From NCBI RefSeq assembly GCF_029266855.1, contig NZ_JAQSWB010000002.1:480106-544105 (forward strand): a stretch of 64,000 bases of DNA. Direction: 5' to 3'. Both the position numbers and the translations under genes were made by a program. The first letter of the stretch is position 1. Each line of letters starts with the position of its first letter. Source of the DNA: Fluviicola sp. (GTDB lineage Bacteria; Bacteroidota; Bacteroidia; Flavobacteriales_D; Crocinitomicaceae). Shown piece by piece: positions 1 to 9,003 of this stretch. The notes below the pieces were generated by a model, which was not told where the DNA came from, did no database searches, and saw only the letters and a list, made by a program, of their open reading frames with translations.

Positions 1-327
1 TCATATGAACAGGAACGTTTTGAGGCGTTTCAGGAATTGCTGGAAACCAATGTTGTAAGCCATATACCGGTGATCCGGTATGCTGAGATGCTGGGCCTTT
101 CGGTATATCAACTCAACCGGATTGCGAAAAACGTAGCAGGAAAAACGGTTTCCGAATTGATTAACGACCAACTCATTTTGGAATCTAAAAGATCTCTTTT
201 AGCAACCTTGAGTCAGGTAAAGGATATCGCTTACTCTTTGGGTTTTGAGGATGTCTCTTACTTTATCCGGTTCTTCAAAAAACATACGGGGTCTTCTCCC
301 GAAGCGTTTAGAAATCATTTTAAATAA
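1..327 (+). CDS. AraC-family transcriptional regulator, C-terminal part (5' truncated by window edge)
   Basis: The reading frame is open from base 1 and ends at TAA 325-327, so the start lies outside the window. The visible 108 or so residues form an AraC-type double helix-turn-helix DNA-binding domain. Its second half has the family signature: DIAYSLGFEDVSYFIRFFKK followed by a TGSSPEAFR-like end. A TTG at 37 is a possible start but would cut into the domain, so a longer protein is more likely. The next two genes lie on the same strand. An AraC gene next to an SDR gene is a common arrangement in Bacteroidota, so it probably controls them. The ligand cannot be told from this part. Confidence 0.85.
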   Translation, partial: SYEQERFEAFQELLETNVVSHIPVIRYAEMLGLSVYQLNRIAKNVAGKTVSELINDQLILESKRSLLATLSQVKDIAYSLGFEDVSYFIRFFKKHTGSSPEAFRNHFK

Positions 328-348
328 ATCCTGTTAAAGTCAATAATT

Positions 349-368
349 GTCCTGTACCCAGGACTTTT
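349..368 (+). terminator. weak hairpin after the AraC gene
   Basis: GTCCTG at 349-354 and CAGGAC at 359-364 form a 6-bp stem with a 4-nt loop, followed by TTTT. It lies 22 nt after the AraC stop. It also sits just before a TACTTTTG box (378-385) of the next gene, so it could equally be an operator dyad. Confidence 0.4.
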
Positions 369-402
369 ATCGCATGTACTTTTGTCGGAAACTAATTCAT
401 TC

Positions 403-654
403 ATGAGTATGAAGACAAAAGCCCGATTAATGATGGCATTGAAAATTTGGATTGTCATTTATCCTTCCATTACATTTTTTCTGTTCCTTTTCTCAAAATC
501 CTTATCCGGATTAGCGCTTTATGAGCGTACATTCTTATTGACAATTACCCTCGTTCCATGGACCGTATTTGTAGGTGTCCCATTAGTGGATATTCTTTTA
601 AACTATGTTTTAAATAAGAGAAAAAAGCAAAGTGAAGATTCTGATCCCGAATAG
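403..654 (+). CDS. small two-helix membrane protein, function unknown
   Basis: This encodes 83 residues. A TTG at 382 in the same frame overlaps a TAnnTTTG-like -7 box (TACTTTTG, 378-385), so the ATG at 403 is the better start. Two hydrophobic segments, roughly residues 13-30 and 42-66, are separated by a short polar loop. The C-terminus is highly charged (NKRKKQSEDSDPE), suggesting a cytoplasmic tail. It lies between an AraC regulator and an SDR and ends 41 nt before the SDR start, so it is probably co-transcribed with it. I recognise no family with certainty. Confidence 0.6.
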   Translation: MSMKTKARLMMALKIWIVIYPSITFFLFLFSKSLSGLALYERTFLLTITLVPWTVFVGVPLVDILLNYVLNKRKKQSEDSDPE

Positions 655-695
655 TTAAATTCTCACGCAAATATTAAACTTTAAATTAAATCAAT

Positions 696-1292
696 ATGAA
701 AATCATTCTGGTAGGTGCCTCAGGTACTATGGGAAAACACTTGGTTAAAGCCTTTGAAAATGAGCATGAAATCATCAAAGCAGGTTCCAAAAGCGGAGAT
801 ATCCTGGTGGATATTACATCAACCGAATCAATTGAAAATATGTTCAGGGAGGCAGGAGAATTCGATGCACTAATTTCTACTGCGGGTCCAACGCATGTGG
901 GATCCTGGAAAACACTTAATGATCAAACTTTCAGAAAAGGTGTTGAAGGAAAAATGATGGGACAAATCAATCTTGTCCTGATCGGTCAGCATTACATTAA
1001 TTCAAAGGGATCGTTTACTTTAATTAGCGGAGCTCTTTCCCACGATCCCCAATTGAATTTTGCTAATGCTTCGGCTGCAAACGGCGCTATAGAAGGCTTT
1101 GTAAGGGCAGCAGCAATAGAGCTTGAAAATGGTATACGGATTAATGCGGTCAGTCCGACAGTTATTGAAAATTCCCGACAATATTTTCCTTATTTTCCGG
1201 GAGATATTCCGGTAACAATGAAACAATTGGAATACGGATTTCGGAAAAGTGTTTTCGGAGCAAATACAGGACAGATTATCAAACCGTATTAA
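696..1292 (+). CDS. atypical short-chain dehydrogenase (SDR) lacking the Tyr-Lys pair
   Basis: A 198-residue Rossmann protein. The N-terminal GASGTMG loop binds NAD(P), and a VDIT acidic segment follows. Where classical SDRs carry YxxxK, this one reads ASAANGAIEGF, so Tyr and Lys are replaced by Ala and Asn. The following RINAVSPTVI segment is normal for SDRs. A divergent SDR group with the same AANGA signature exists in many bacteria, so this is a family trait rather than damage. It may bind nucleotide without acting as a normal oxidoreductase. It is the last gene of the AraC / membrane protein / SDR set and is convergent with the next gene, only 7 nt away. Confidence 0.8.
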   Translation: MKIILVGASGTMGKHLVKAFENEHEIIKAGSKSGDILVDITSTESIENMFREAGEFDALISTAGPTHVGSWKTLNDQTFRKGVEGKMMGQINLVLIGQHYINSKGSFTLISGALSHDPQLNFANASAANGAIEGFVRAAAIELENGIRINAVSPTVIENSRQYFPYFPGDIPVTMKQLEYGFRKSVFGANTGQIIKPY

Positions 1293-1299
1293 TCCTGAA

Positions 1300-4200
1300 T
1301 TATTTGGCAGGCAAAACCATTAATTTACGGGTAAACAGTTCCGAGGATGTTTGCAGAATAACGGAATACATCCCCGCTGTCAGTTTATTCTCCAGGTCCA
1401 ATAAATATTCATCCTTATTTCCGGGATAAATGGTTTTTGAATAGATCGTTTTACCCGACAAATCCGTAATGAATAAGACGCTTTCGTTTTTCGGTAAATC
1501 CCTGAGATGAAAATGTAACTGATTATCACTAACAGATAATGGATTCGGATAAATTGAAAAAGCGTAACCATCGGGAAGATCCATGTTTACGGCCTCCATA
1601 CCGAGGTAAACAAATTTACCATCAGTATCGGTTTGTTTGAGTCTGTAATAAGAAACTCCGTTCCAGGGATCGAAATCGTGAAGCGTATAATTTTGCACCG
1701 ATTGATTGTTTTCACCTGCCTGAACAATGCCCACTTCCTCGAAAGAAGTACCGTCATTGCTTTTTTCAACTGTGAAATAATCGTTGTCGTTTTCTGTTTG
1801 AGTTACCCAATTAACATCTACTTTCCTTCCATTGATCAGAACGTTAAAGCTGAGTAATTCTACGGGCAAAGAATTTGCTGCCTGGGTTGAAGCCAATGTA
1901 AAAGGACTGAAACTGCTTACGGCTGCACCGCTAATAATGGTCCCGGCAGCAGCAGACCCGGTTGTTCCTCCGTTTCCTTCGTCAGTCCAGGAACTTCCAT
2001 TCCACCTGGAAACACGCAATGATGAAACATCGGTAATATAGGATGCCCCGCAATCAGGTGTGTTCCAGCTCAAAGTTACACTTACATTCGATGTTCCGTT
2101 GGTACGGTCAAGAATCCAGTATTCACAAGAACTCAAAGTGGCGAATGAAGGATCATACGTTGTGTAATCACCATACGACTGGCCTGCTTTGAAATACTGT
2201 GCAGTAAAATGGTCCGTTGCATTTCCGGGAGCGGAAATTGAAATACCCCTGTATATCCCGCTATTTCCAACAGGAAAGGTAAAGGCGCTATTCCCTGTTT
2301 TTCTTACCGGACCGTTTACGTGACTCGCATTGCCAAAACCTGAAGCAGTACTTCCTGATATGAAATTCAGATAATTGCTTGCTGTAGAATTGATGATCCC
2401 ACTTGTGAATGTTGCTGTCAAGCCGATATTCAAAGGCGCATTCAGTGTAAGTGTACCTGCAGATTTATTCATTACAAAACGCTGGATCAATGGAGTTGAG
2501 CTGGCGGATGTTAGCGATTGATTGCTTCCCCCGGTAAATTCAACAATTCCCGCTCCACTTCCGAATGTGATGCTTGTAGCACTATTTATAACGATGTCAC
2601 TTGAAAAATAACTGGTCGAATTGTATGCAGGAGACATCGCACCGGAAGAGGATTGAACAAATGTAATCGCCGCATTATAGGTGTCACCTGTTGTATTTCC
2701 CAGTCGCCATTCTGCAGTACTGCTGTTTGTGAGGTTGGTTGTTCCATTGAATATATTCGATCCGTTTGAAAGCGTTGCGGTATTTCCATTTTTGACCATG
2801 TCTGCGGTTCCGTTATAGGTGCAACCATTCAAATAAATTTGCGGGGCAGTAAAATTCACATTTCCATTAAAGACACAGGAAGGTCCGATCCGCAGGATTC
2901 CTGTTCCGGTAAACGTCAGGTTTTGGGCAGTTCCACCAACGGTTGTTCCCTGTGTGAATCTTCTGATTTCAAGTGCTCCGCCTGAAAACCCGGTGCCACC
3001 GACACTGATTGTTTTTCCTTCGGCCATGCTGGAAGCTCCCGGTGCATTCCATCCGATGGTAACTCCCACTCCTGCGGTTGAGTTCACAATAATATTCCCG
3101 TTAAACCGTGTTCCTGCTGAAATATCAGATAATCCGACCGAAGATGATCCGGTATTAATAAGGGTGAGGTCTGTATTAAAAGTGTCGGCAACCGTCGCTG
3201 CCGTTACAAAATATCCGGTCCCGGAATTGACAAGCGTTGTTGCCCCATTGAATATGTTTCCACCGGTTCCGGAATTATTGGTTGCACCTTTCTTTTCCAG
3301 GTAAGCTGTCCGGTTGTAGGTACAGTCATTCAAATAAATTTGAGGAGTACGGAAATCCACATCGCCATTGAAAGTTGAAAGGGGGCCCAGATACAGGATT
3401 CCGGTACCGGTAAAAATCAAACTTTGCGGGGTAGTTCCAAGTTGGGTGAAGCACTTCAACAGAAGCCTTCCTGCTGAAAACCCGGTGCTACCTACCGTAA
3501 TTGTTTTCCCACTGGCTAATGTGGATGATATGGCGGTTCCGGGTCCGTTCCCAAAGGTAATTCCGGCACTAGCGGTACCATTGGTGGAGTTGATAATGAT
3601 GTTTCCGTTATATTGGTTTCCAATTGAATGATCGGACATGGCGATCCAGGCTGAACCGGTATTTGTCAGGGTTAAATCGGTATGAAAGATATCGGGTGTA
3701 ATAAAAGCCGTTGCAAAAAAACCGCTTCCTGAGTTTGATAAGGTAGTAAGACCGTGAAATACGTTTCCTCCGTTACCCAGATTATTGGTTCCACCTGTCT
3801 TAGCCAATGAAGTTGTGCCATAAAAGGTACTGCCGTTTAAATAAATTTGCCCGGCAGAACAAGTTAAAACAGGGGCAAAGGAAGTGCTTGCTCCAAAGGT
3901 CGTTCCGCTGAAAGTAACGATCCCCGTAGTGCTTATAGCACAGCTTGCTGCAGTTCCCAGACTATTTGTAATGGTTCCGGAAGAAAAGGTCATGTTGGCA
4001 GTACTTGATACAGTCAGGTTGTTTCCATTCAGGTCGATAGTACCGCTATATCCGCTGCTTGTCATTCCGCCGATGGTTGGTGCAATATTAAGAATACAGT
4101 TACCGTTACTTCCGCCTGCACCATCGTAAATTGCAAAATCACCCGAGCCCGGAACAGAAGCTCCACCGGTTCCACCCGAAGTGGCTGACCAATTGGCAAT

Positions 4201-4317
4201 ATCATCCCAGTTTGCTGTTACTGTAGCTATCCAATAGCGATTGGCAGCTAATGTTCCCTTTGCGAAAAGGAAGAACAATCCGAATAGAAGAATGAGTTTT
4301 GTATTATTGATCCGCAT
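1300..4317 (-). CDS. large secreted repeat protein with T9SS C-terminal sorting domain
   Basis: A 1005-residue protein with a signal peptide (ILLFGLFFLFAKGTLA at about 9-24). A long Gly/Ser/Thr/Asn-rich beta-helix-like region follows, in which a unit of about 170 residues recurs. Landmarks are FNGxTTLxNSGxG, TGILxxGPxxxFNG and APQIYLNxCTYN, seen two to three times. After about residue 850 comes a fibronectin-like part, then a type A T9SS sorting domain starting near IYPNP (about residue 921). The protein should be exported by Sec, cross the outer membrane by the Por machinery, and be anchored or released. It resembles autotransporter-type adhesins in composition. The ligand is unknown. Confidence 0.85.
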   Translation of the reverse strand: MRINNTKLILLFGLFFLFAKGTLAANRYWIATVTANWDDIANWSATSGGTGGASVPGSGDFAIYDGAGGSNGNCILNIAPTIGGMTSSGYSGTIDLNGNNLTVSSTANMTFSSGTITNSLGTAASCAISTTGIVTFSGTTFGASTSFAPVLTCSAGQIYLNGSTFYGTTSLAKTGGTNNLGNGGNVFHGLTTLSNSGSGFFATAFITPDIFHTDLTLTNTGSAWIAMSDHSIGNQYNGNIIINSTNGTASAGITFGNGPGTAISSTLASGKTITVGSTGFSAGRLLLKCFTQLGTTPQSLIFTGTGILYLGPLSTFNGDVDFRTPQIYLNDCTYNRTAYLEKKGATNNSGTGGNIFNGATTLVNSGTGYFVTAATVADTFNTDLTLINTGSSSVGLSDISAGTRFNGNIIVNSTAGVGVTIGWNAPGASSMAEGKTISVGGTGFSGGALEIRRFTQGTTVGGTAQNLTFTGTGILRIGPSCVFNGNVNFTAPQIYLNGCTYNGTADMVKNGNTATLSNGSNIFNGTTNLTNSSTAEWRLGNTTGDTYNAAITFVQSSSGAMSPAYNSTSYFSSDIVINSATSITFGSGAGIVEFTGGSNQSLTSASSTPLIQRFVMNKSAGTLTLNAPLNIGLTATFTSGIINSTASNYLNFISGSTASGFGNASHVNGPVRKTGNSAFTFPVGNSGIYRGISISAPGNATDHFTAQYFKAGQSYGDYTTYDPSFATLSSCEYWILDRTNGTSNVSVTLSWNTPDCGASYITDVSSLRVSRWNGSSWTDEGNGGTTGSAAAGTIISGAAVSSFSPFTLASTQAANSLPVELLSFNVLINGRKVDVNWVTQTENDNDYFTVEKSNDGTSFEEVGIVQAGENNQSVQNYTLHDFDPWNGVSYYRLKQTDTDGKFVYLGMEAVNMDLPDGYAFSIYPNPLSVSDNQLHFHLRDLPKNESVLFITDLSGKTIYSKTIYPGNKDEYLLDLENKLTAGMYSVILQTSSELFTRKLMVLPAK

Positions 4318-4351
4318 AGTGATTATAATTAACAGGACGTTATTAACTTAA

Positions 4352-4359
4352 CAAAAATA
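4352..4359 (-). promoter_or_regulatory. -7 box for the secreted repeat protein
   Basis: Read on the minus strand this is TATTTTTG, an exact match to the Bacteroidota -7 consensus TAnnTTTG. It lies 35 nt before the ATG at 4317. The rest of the 281-nt divergent gap holds the promoter of the next gene and nothing else recognised. Confidence 0.5.
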
Positions 4360-4549
4360 CAGCTAAAAAACTACTCATTTCTATTATTTGGGGTTATTTA
4401 CCATTTGGATCGAAGGTCTAACTGATTATTTTCAACCTTCACGTCCTTTTATCCGATTCAATGCAGAATCCTAGTGAGCTTTTTAGTATTTGATATGCTC
4501 TGAAACAGACCGTTTGCCGGATCCGTCACTTTTTCAACACCTGCTTTTT

Positions 4550-4580
4550 TTGTCAATGGCAACAGAACATACGATATTTG
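4550..4580 (+). promoter_or_regulatory. promoter of the SBBP-repeat gene
   Basis: TTG at 4550-4552 and GATATTTG at 4573-4580 are separated by 20 nt, matching the TTG / TAnnTTTG spacing of Bacteroidota sigma-A promoters. The ATG at 4599 follows 18 nt later. Confidence 0.45.
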
Positions 4581-4598
4581 GCTTAACTAACATTTTAA

Positions 4599-6293
4599 AT
4601 GAGACAATATATGTCAATAAAACCTTTTCATTTAATGCTGCTAAGCAACTTGATTCTCATAGCCCTGAGCACAGAATCATTTGGACAAAACTTACAGTGG
4701 ACAAAACAAATAGGTAGTGCCGGATGGGATGAAGGAACTTCCATAAAAACAGACCAGAATAACCAAGTTTATACAGTGGGACTTTTTATCGGGACTGTGG
4801 ATTTTGATCCGGGTACTGGGGTTTTTAACCTGACCTCTGTGGGAGAAAAGGATGCCTTTGTATGTAAATTTGATGCTGCCGGTAATTTTATCTGGGCGAA
4901 ACAATACGGAGATAGTGCAGCTATTGATGAAAAAAGTTCGCTCGACATAGATGCTTCAGGTAATCTGTATATCACGAATTCTTTTTTGGGAACCGTAGAT
5001 TTTGATCCGGGTGCCGGAAGCTTTAATTTAACCTCTCAAGGGGTGGACAGGGATGTTTTTGTCCAGAAATTGGATCCAGATGGTAATTTTATCTGGGCCA
5101 AACAGATTGGGGGACCATTTGTTCCTTCATTTCCAACTCCTGCTCACAGCAATGCGATCTCAGTTGATCCATCCGGAAATTTGTACCTGACCGGCTATTT
5201 TGACGGAACAATAGATTTTGATCCGGATGCAACGTTGACCTTCAATATGACTTCTCAATTCAATGCCAGTGATGTTTTTATATGTAAATTAAATTCGGAC
5301 GGAGATTTTGTTTGGGCCAAACAATTCACCGGCACCCTATCTAATGGTGGAGTTGGTTATGCTATTGACGTAGACGATAGTGGTAATGTATATTCTACCG
5401 GAACAATCGGAGGCGGAGTTGATTTTGATCCGGGTCCGGGTACTTTTTATCTTAATCAGTCGGTGTCTCTTCAAACTGAAATTTATCTTAGCAAATTAGA
5501 TGCATCAGGCAATTTCGTTTGGGCGAAAGCAATGGGGCCGGGTGATGGTTCTGCCATTTTGGTGGACGGAAATAGTAATGTATATTCCAGTGGTTGGACT
5601 CCTTCCGGGTACATAGCTGCTATCAACAAGCATGATTCGGCCGGTAATCTTCTATGGGCGAAAGAACTTGGCGGACTAAGCGGGGAATCTATAGCATTGG
5701 ATAACAACGGCAATGTATACACAGCAGGTCTTTGTTTTGGTACAAACGATTTTGATCCGGGACCGGGAGTTTTTAATCTTACGGGAGGAAGCAGCGACTC
5801 TTATATCAGTAAGTTGGATTCTTCGGGTAATTTCATTTGGGCCGGTTTGTTAACGGGAACCGATCAGGTTTGGGTAAATTCCATAGATACGGATACGAAT
5901 AACAATGTTTATACTATAGGTTATTTTGACGGAACAGCTGATTTTGATCCTTCCGCAACTGTTTTTAACCTGACTGCTCCGGCTATGGCTTATGACATTT
6001 TTATCCATAAACTAAGCACAAATGTGGTTGCAGGAATTACCCAAAATAGTTTTGAAGAAGAAATCACAATATACCCGAACCCAACCGAGGGTGAGCTTGT
6101 GATTGAATTTGCAAAAGAAAAAGATGACCTGGATTTGGTTCTCAGGAATAGTTTCGGACAAGTAATTAATACAAAATTTATAAGTACTGAAAAAGGGATA
6201 GAACTACAAATTAACGGAGAGAGTGGTATTTATTTGTTGGAAGTATCCGATGATAATAATCACAAGGCGGTGCTTAAAATTATCAAGAAATAA
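4599..6293 (+). CDS. secreted SBBP-repeat beta-propeller protein with T9SS sorting domain
   Basis: A 564-residue protein. An ATG at 4611 in the same frame gives a shorter start that still keeps the signal peptide (MLLSNLILIALSTESFGQN). The body is about eight units of 50-60 residues with the pattern D..GNVY..G.F.GTVDFDPG.G.FNLT followed by KLD.GNFIWAKQ. This is the SBBP / beta-propeller repeat common in secreted Bacteroidota proteins. The DFDPG turns look Ca-binding. From about residue 487 (TIYPNPTEGELVIEF) there is a type A T9SS sorting domain. It is therefore an exported surface or released protein of unknown target. It lies next to two other T9SS proteins. Confidence 0.85.
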   Translation: MRQYMSIKPFHLMLLSNLILIALSTESFGQNLQWTKQIGSAGWDEGTSIKTDQNNQVYTVGLFIGTVDFDPGTGVFNLTSVGEKDAFVCKFDAAGNFIWAKQYGDSAAIDEKSSLDIDASGNLYITNSFLGTVDFDPGAGSFNLTSQGVDRDVFVQKLDPDGNFIWAKQIGGPFVPSFPTPAHSNAISVDPSGNLYLTGYFDGTIDFDPDATLTFNMTSQFNASDVFICKLNSDGDFVWAKQFTGTLSNGGVGYAIDVDDSGNVYSTGTIGGGVDFDPGPGTFYLNQSVSLQTEIYLSKLDASGNFVWAKAMGPGDGSAILVDGNSNVYSSGWTPSGYIAAINKHDSAGNLLWAKELGGLSGESIALDNNGNVYTAGLCFGTNDFDPGPGVFNLTGGSSDSYISKLDSSGNFIWAGLLTGTDQVWVNSIDTDTNNNVYTIGYFDGTADFDPSATVFNLTAPAMAYDIFIHKLSTNVVAGITQNSFEEEITIYPNPTEGELVIEFAKEKDDLDLVLRNSFGQVINTKFISTEKGIELQINGESGIYLLEVSDDNNHKAVLKIIKK

Positions 6294-6310
6294 ACTACTT
6301 GTAAGAAAGA

Positions 6311-6347
6311 AAAAGAGCATTTGACAGAAGTTAAATGCTCTTTTTTT
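6311..6347. terminator. bidirectional terminator between convergent genes
   Basis: AAAAGAGCATTT at 6311-6322 pairs with AAATGCTCTTTT at 6333-6344, with a 10-nt loop and runs of A and T on the two sides. It sits between the stops of the plus-strand gene (6293) and the minus-strand gene (6370). Confidence 0.8.
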
Positions 6348-6369
6348 GTATGGTTTACCTAAATTATAT

Positions 6370-8847
6370 TTATTGGAGAACGATCACTTTTTGAGTGCCT
6401 GTTTTTCCGTCTTTATCGGTAGTTGTAAGTGTATAACTTCCCGGTTTTAATTGTTGTATATTGATCTTTAGTTGAGCGGCATTTGCAGTTCCTTCAAGTA
6501 TTGTTTGTCCCAATTGATTTGTAATTGCCCAGTTGCTGATATTGTTTTTGGAAACGATTGTAAACTCGTTCTCGGCTGGGTTGGGATAAACACGAACCCG
6601 AAGTTCTGTTTTTTCGGAAACACCGTTTGTACTTCCGCCACCGTCAATTCCCATTCTCATTCCGTTACCAAAAGTCGTGGTCCAGATAGTATTGTTGTTT
6701 TGCGGATCAAAGAAAACACGTGTGGGATGCTGAAAGGGATATTCTTCCAGGTTGGAGAAAATTGGAGCTGGTGAATTCAGGTTGCTGCTGTACCACAGGC
6801 CGTCTGCCTCGGTTGTTACGTAGATTTCGTTCACGTTCTGCGGATGGACTGTAGCAGATTCCACACGGTGAGAATCAAAAATACGCGCCCAGTTTGTTCC
6901 GCGGTCTGTTGTTCTGTATAATCCTCCCAAATCGTTCGAAGGACCTCCCCAGCCACTATACACGGCCACGTACCAGGTGTTTTGAGCAGCATCGTGTGGA
7001 TCAATGATAACATCCTTTGTCCAGTAGTACATACCCGGCGAACTTACATCCTGCCAGCTTGTACCACCGTTTGTCGAGATAAAGATTCCCGAACTTTGTG
7101 TGAATGCGCTGTTAAACCGGCGTCCGGACCAGCTTGAAACCAGCGTTCCGTCGTTAAGAATACGAATGTTGTAAGGATGACCTTCCGTACGCGGCGGAGT
7201 TCCGGTAATAGCCCAAGTAGAAGAAGCATTACTTCCCAGGTTGGTGGTTTTATAGATTCCACCGTTCTGACTATGAATAACACTCGCATATAGTTCATTG
7301 GCATTATTCGGGTTGATTGCCATCCAGATTACAGGCATATCGAAATCATGCAGCATGTTCCAATCCTGACCGTCGTTGGTGGAGTAAAGGATGGCTCCTG
7401 AACCATTATCAATTGCGTTATCCTGCAGGTAGGTACTCTGATACATATCGTGAACACTGGAAACTGCTGCATACAATGTTCCGTTCGGGGCTTCTATAAC
7501 CTGGTAGACCGTATTGTAATCGATTCCCGTATAATTTTTGGCCCATTTTTGTCCCCCGTCCGTACTTCGGATTGCGGTAATATCCGTATATGCTGCGAAA
7601 ACAGTATTGTTATCGGACCAGTGCATGTACCAGGACGCGGTGTTTTCCAGGCCATTTCCCGCATAAGATTGTCCGGTTGGAGTGGCACTTCCTGCCGGAT
7701 TTGCATCGGCTGCCTGAACGTAGGCCTGTGACCAGTTTGCACCTCCATCAGAACTGATGTGTGCAAATCCGAAATCGGTAATGATTACCGTATTTGCATC
7801 ATTTGGTGCTGTTTCAAGCCCGAAGACGATCTCGCCAAACCACCAGTTCTCATCTCCCTGGTATCCGCTCCATCCCGTAGTGATATTCTGATTGTTTACA
7901 CCCATGAACGTTTCTGACCAGCTTGTACCGGCATTCGTTGTTTTGTAAACTACCGGGAAACTGTTGTTGGTATTCGTCCCTCCGACATAAAAGGTATTGA
8001 TATCGTTCGCAGCAGAGGAGATCAGGAAAATCTCATGATCGGTATCGATACTGTTATATGCGTTTGTCCAGCTGGCTGATCCAACGTCCAGTTTAATGAT
8101 CCCGGTGCAAATTCCGATGTCGAGCGCTTTGATCCCCGGGTAAAGGTCACCCTGATCAGCCGTCGTTCCCATTAGCCGTGTTGTGCCTCCGGACTTCGCC
8201 CCCGTAAACGAAATGAAACCGTTTCCTGCCGGAATCCCCGGAGTACTGCTCAGTGAGAAAGAGGTGCCTCCGTTGGTTGAAACTAGTAATCCCTGTCTTG
8301 TTCCGATGTATATATTATTTCCATCCCAAAAGACTCCTGCAATATGGAAATCACTCATGGAGAATACGCTTTGGAAGCTTGTACCGCCGTTGCCTGAAAA
8401 GAACAATTCATCATAAGAAGCTACCAGGAGCCGATTGCTTGATTGCGGATCGGCAGACAAGTACCATGTTTCTGAACCGGTAGGATCTTGGGCAGTAGGT
8501 GACCAGTGGATTCCGCCATCGGTACTTTTGGCGGGAAATCGCTCTTCCGTAAGATAATCCATATTCACAGCGTATAGAATATTGGCGTTAGAAGTAAACT
8601 CAACCGTATTGATTCCACCGGTTGAGATCATTTCCCGGAAATGAACGATATCCCATGAGGCACCTTTATTGGTAGTATGAAACACTTCCGACATATCGCA
8701 TTGCAGATACATGTTGTTGGCGTCAACCGGACTGATACTCGGACAAAATAACGCACCTCCACCGCCAATTCCACGACTCTGCCAGGAGGCCGGTTGGGCT
8801 ATGGCAAGTACTGGAATCAGCATCATTAAGCTTAACGTTTTCTTCAT
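6370..8847 (-). CDS. secreted BNR/VPS10-type beta-propeller protein (GH74-like) with T9SS sorting domain
   Basis: An 825-residue protein with a signal peptide (MKKTLSLMMLIPVLAIAQ). About ten BNR/sortilin-type blades follow, each with an S/T-x-D/N-GG-x-x-W core such as STDGGIHW, STNGGTSF, TTNAGTSW and SSDGGANW. The start of the mature part (GIGGGGALFCPSISPVD) resembles the entry blade of GH74 xyloglucanases and VPS10 propellers. Catalytic Asp residues cannot be assigned, so glycosidase activity is unproven. The last 72 or so residues (VRVYPNPAENEFTIV onward) form a T9SS sorting domain. An AT-rich leader with TAATTTG lies upstream on the minus strand. Confidence 0.8.
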   Translation of the reverse strand: MKKTLSLMMLIPVLAIAQPASWQSRGIGGGGALFCPSISPVDANNMYLQCDMSEVFHTTNKGASWDIVHFREMISTGGINTVEFTSNANILYAVNMDYLTEERFPAKSTDGGIHWSPTAQDPTGSETWYLSADPQSSNRLLVASYDELFFSGNGGTSFQSVFSMSDFHIAGVFWDGNNIYIGTRQGLLVSTNGGTSFSLSSTPGIPAGNGFISFTGAKSGGTTRLMGTTADQGDLYPGIKALDIGICTGIIKLDVGSASWTNAYNSIDTDHEIFLISSAANDINTFYVGGTNTNNSFPVVYKTTNAGTSWSETFMGVNNQNITTGWSGYQGDENWWFGEIVFGLETAPNDANTVIITDFGFAHISSDGGANWSQAYVQAADANPAGSATPTGQSYAGNGLENTASWYMHWSDNNTVFAAYTDITAIRSTDGGQKWAKNYTGIDYNTVYQVIEAPNGTLYAAVSSVHDMYQSTYLQDNAIDNGSGAILYSTNDGQDWNMLHDFDMPVIWMAINPNNANELYASVIHSQNGGIYKTTNLGSNASSTWAITGTPPRTEGHPYNIRILNDGTLVSSWSGRRFNSAFTQSSGIFISTNGGTSWQDVSSPGMYYWTKDVIIDPHDAAQNTWYVAVYSGWGGPSNDLGGLYRTTDRGTNWARIFDSHRVESATVHPQNVNEIYVTTEADGLWYSSNLNSPAPIFSNLEEYPFQHPTRVFFDPQNNNTIWTTTFGNGMRMGIDGGGSTNGVSEKTELRVRVYPNPAENEFTIVSKNNISNWAITNQLGQTILEGTANAAQLKINIQQLKPGSYTLTTTDKDGKTGTQKVIVLQ

Positions 8848-9003
8848 ATTTTGTTTTTTGATGATTCAAATTACAATTTTTATCCGAAGCAATTGTAATC
8901 CGTTTTGGGTTCTTATTGTAAATAAATAACGATTCCTATAAGGTAGAATAAAACCAGTTTTAAGTTCTTTTAAGATACCTGCACGACTTTTTGTTATACA
9001 TTC

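Noticed and set aside
2954..3631. Plus-strand frames antisense to the large T9SS protein
   Set aside because: Pro/Val-rich sequence arises from reading Gly/Asn/Thr-rich repeats backwards; no start signals.
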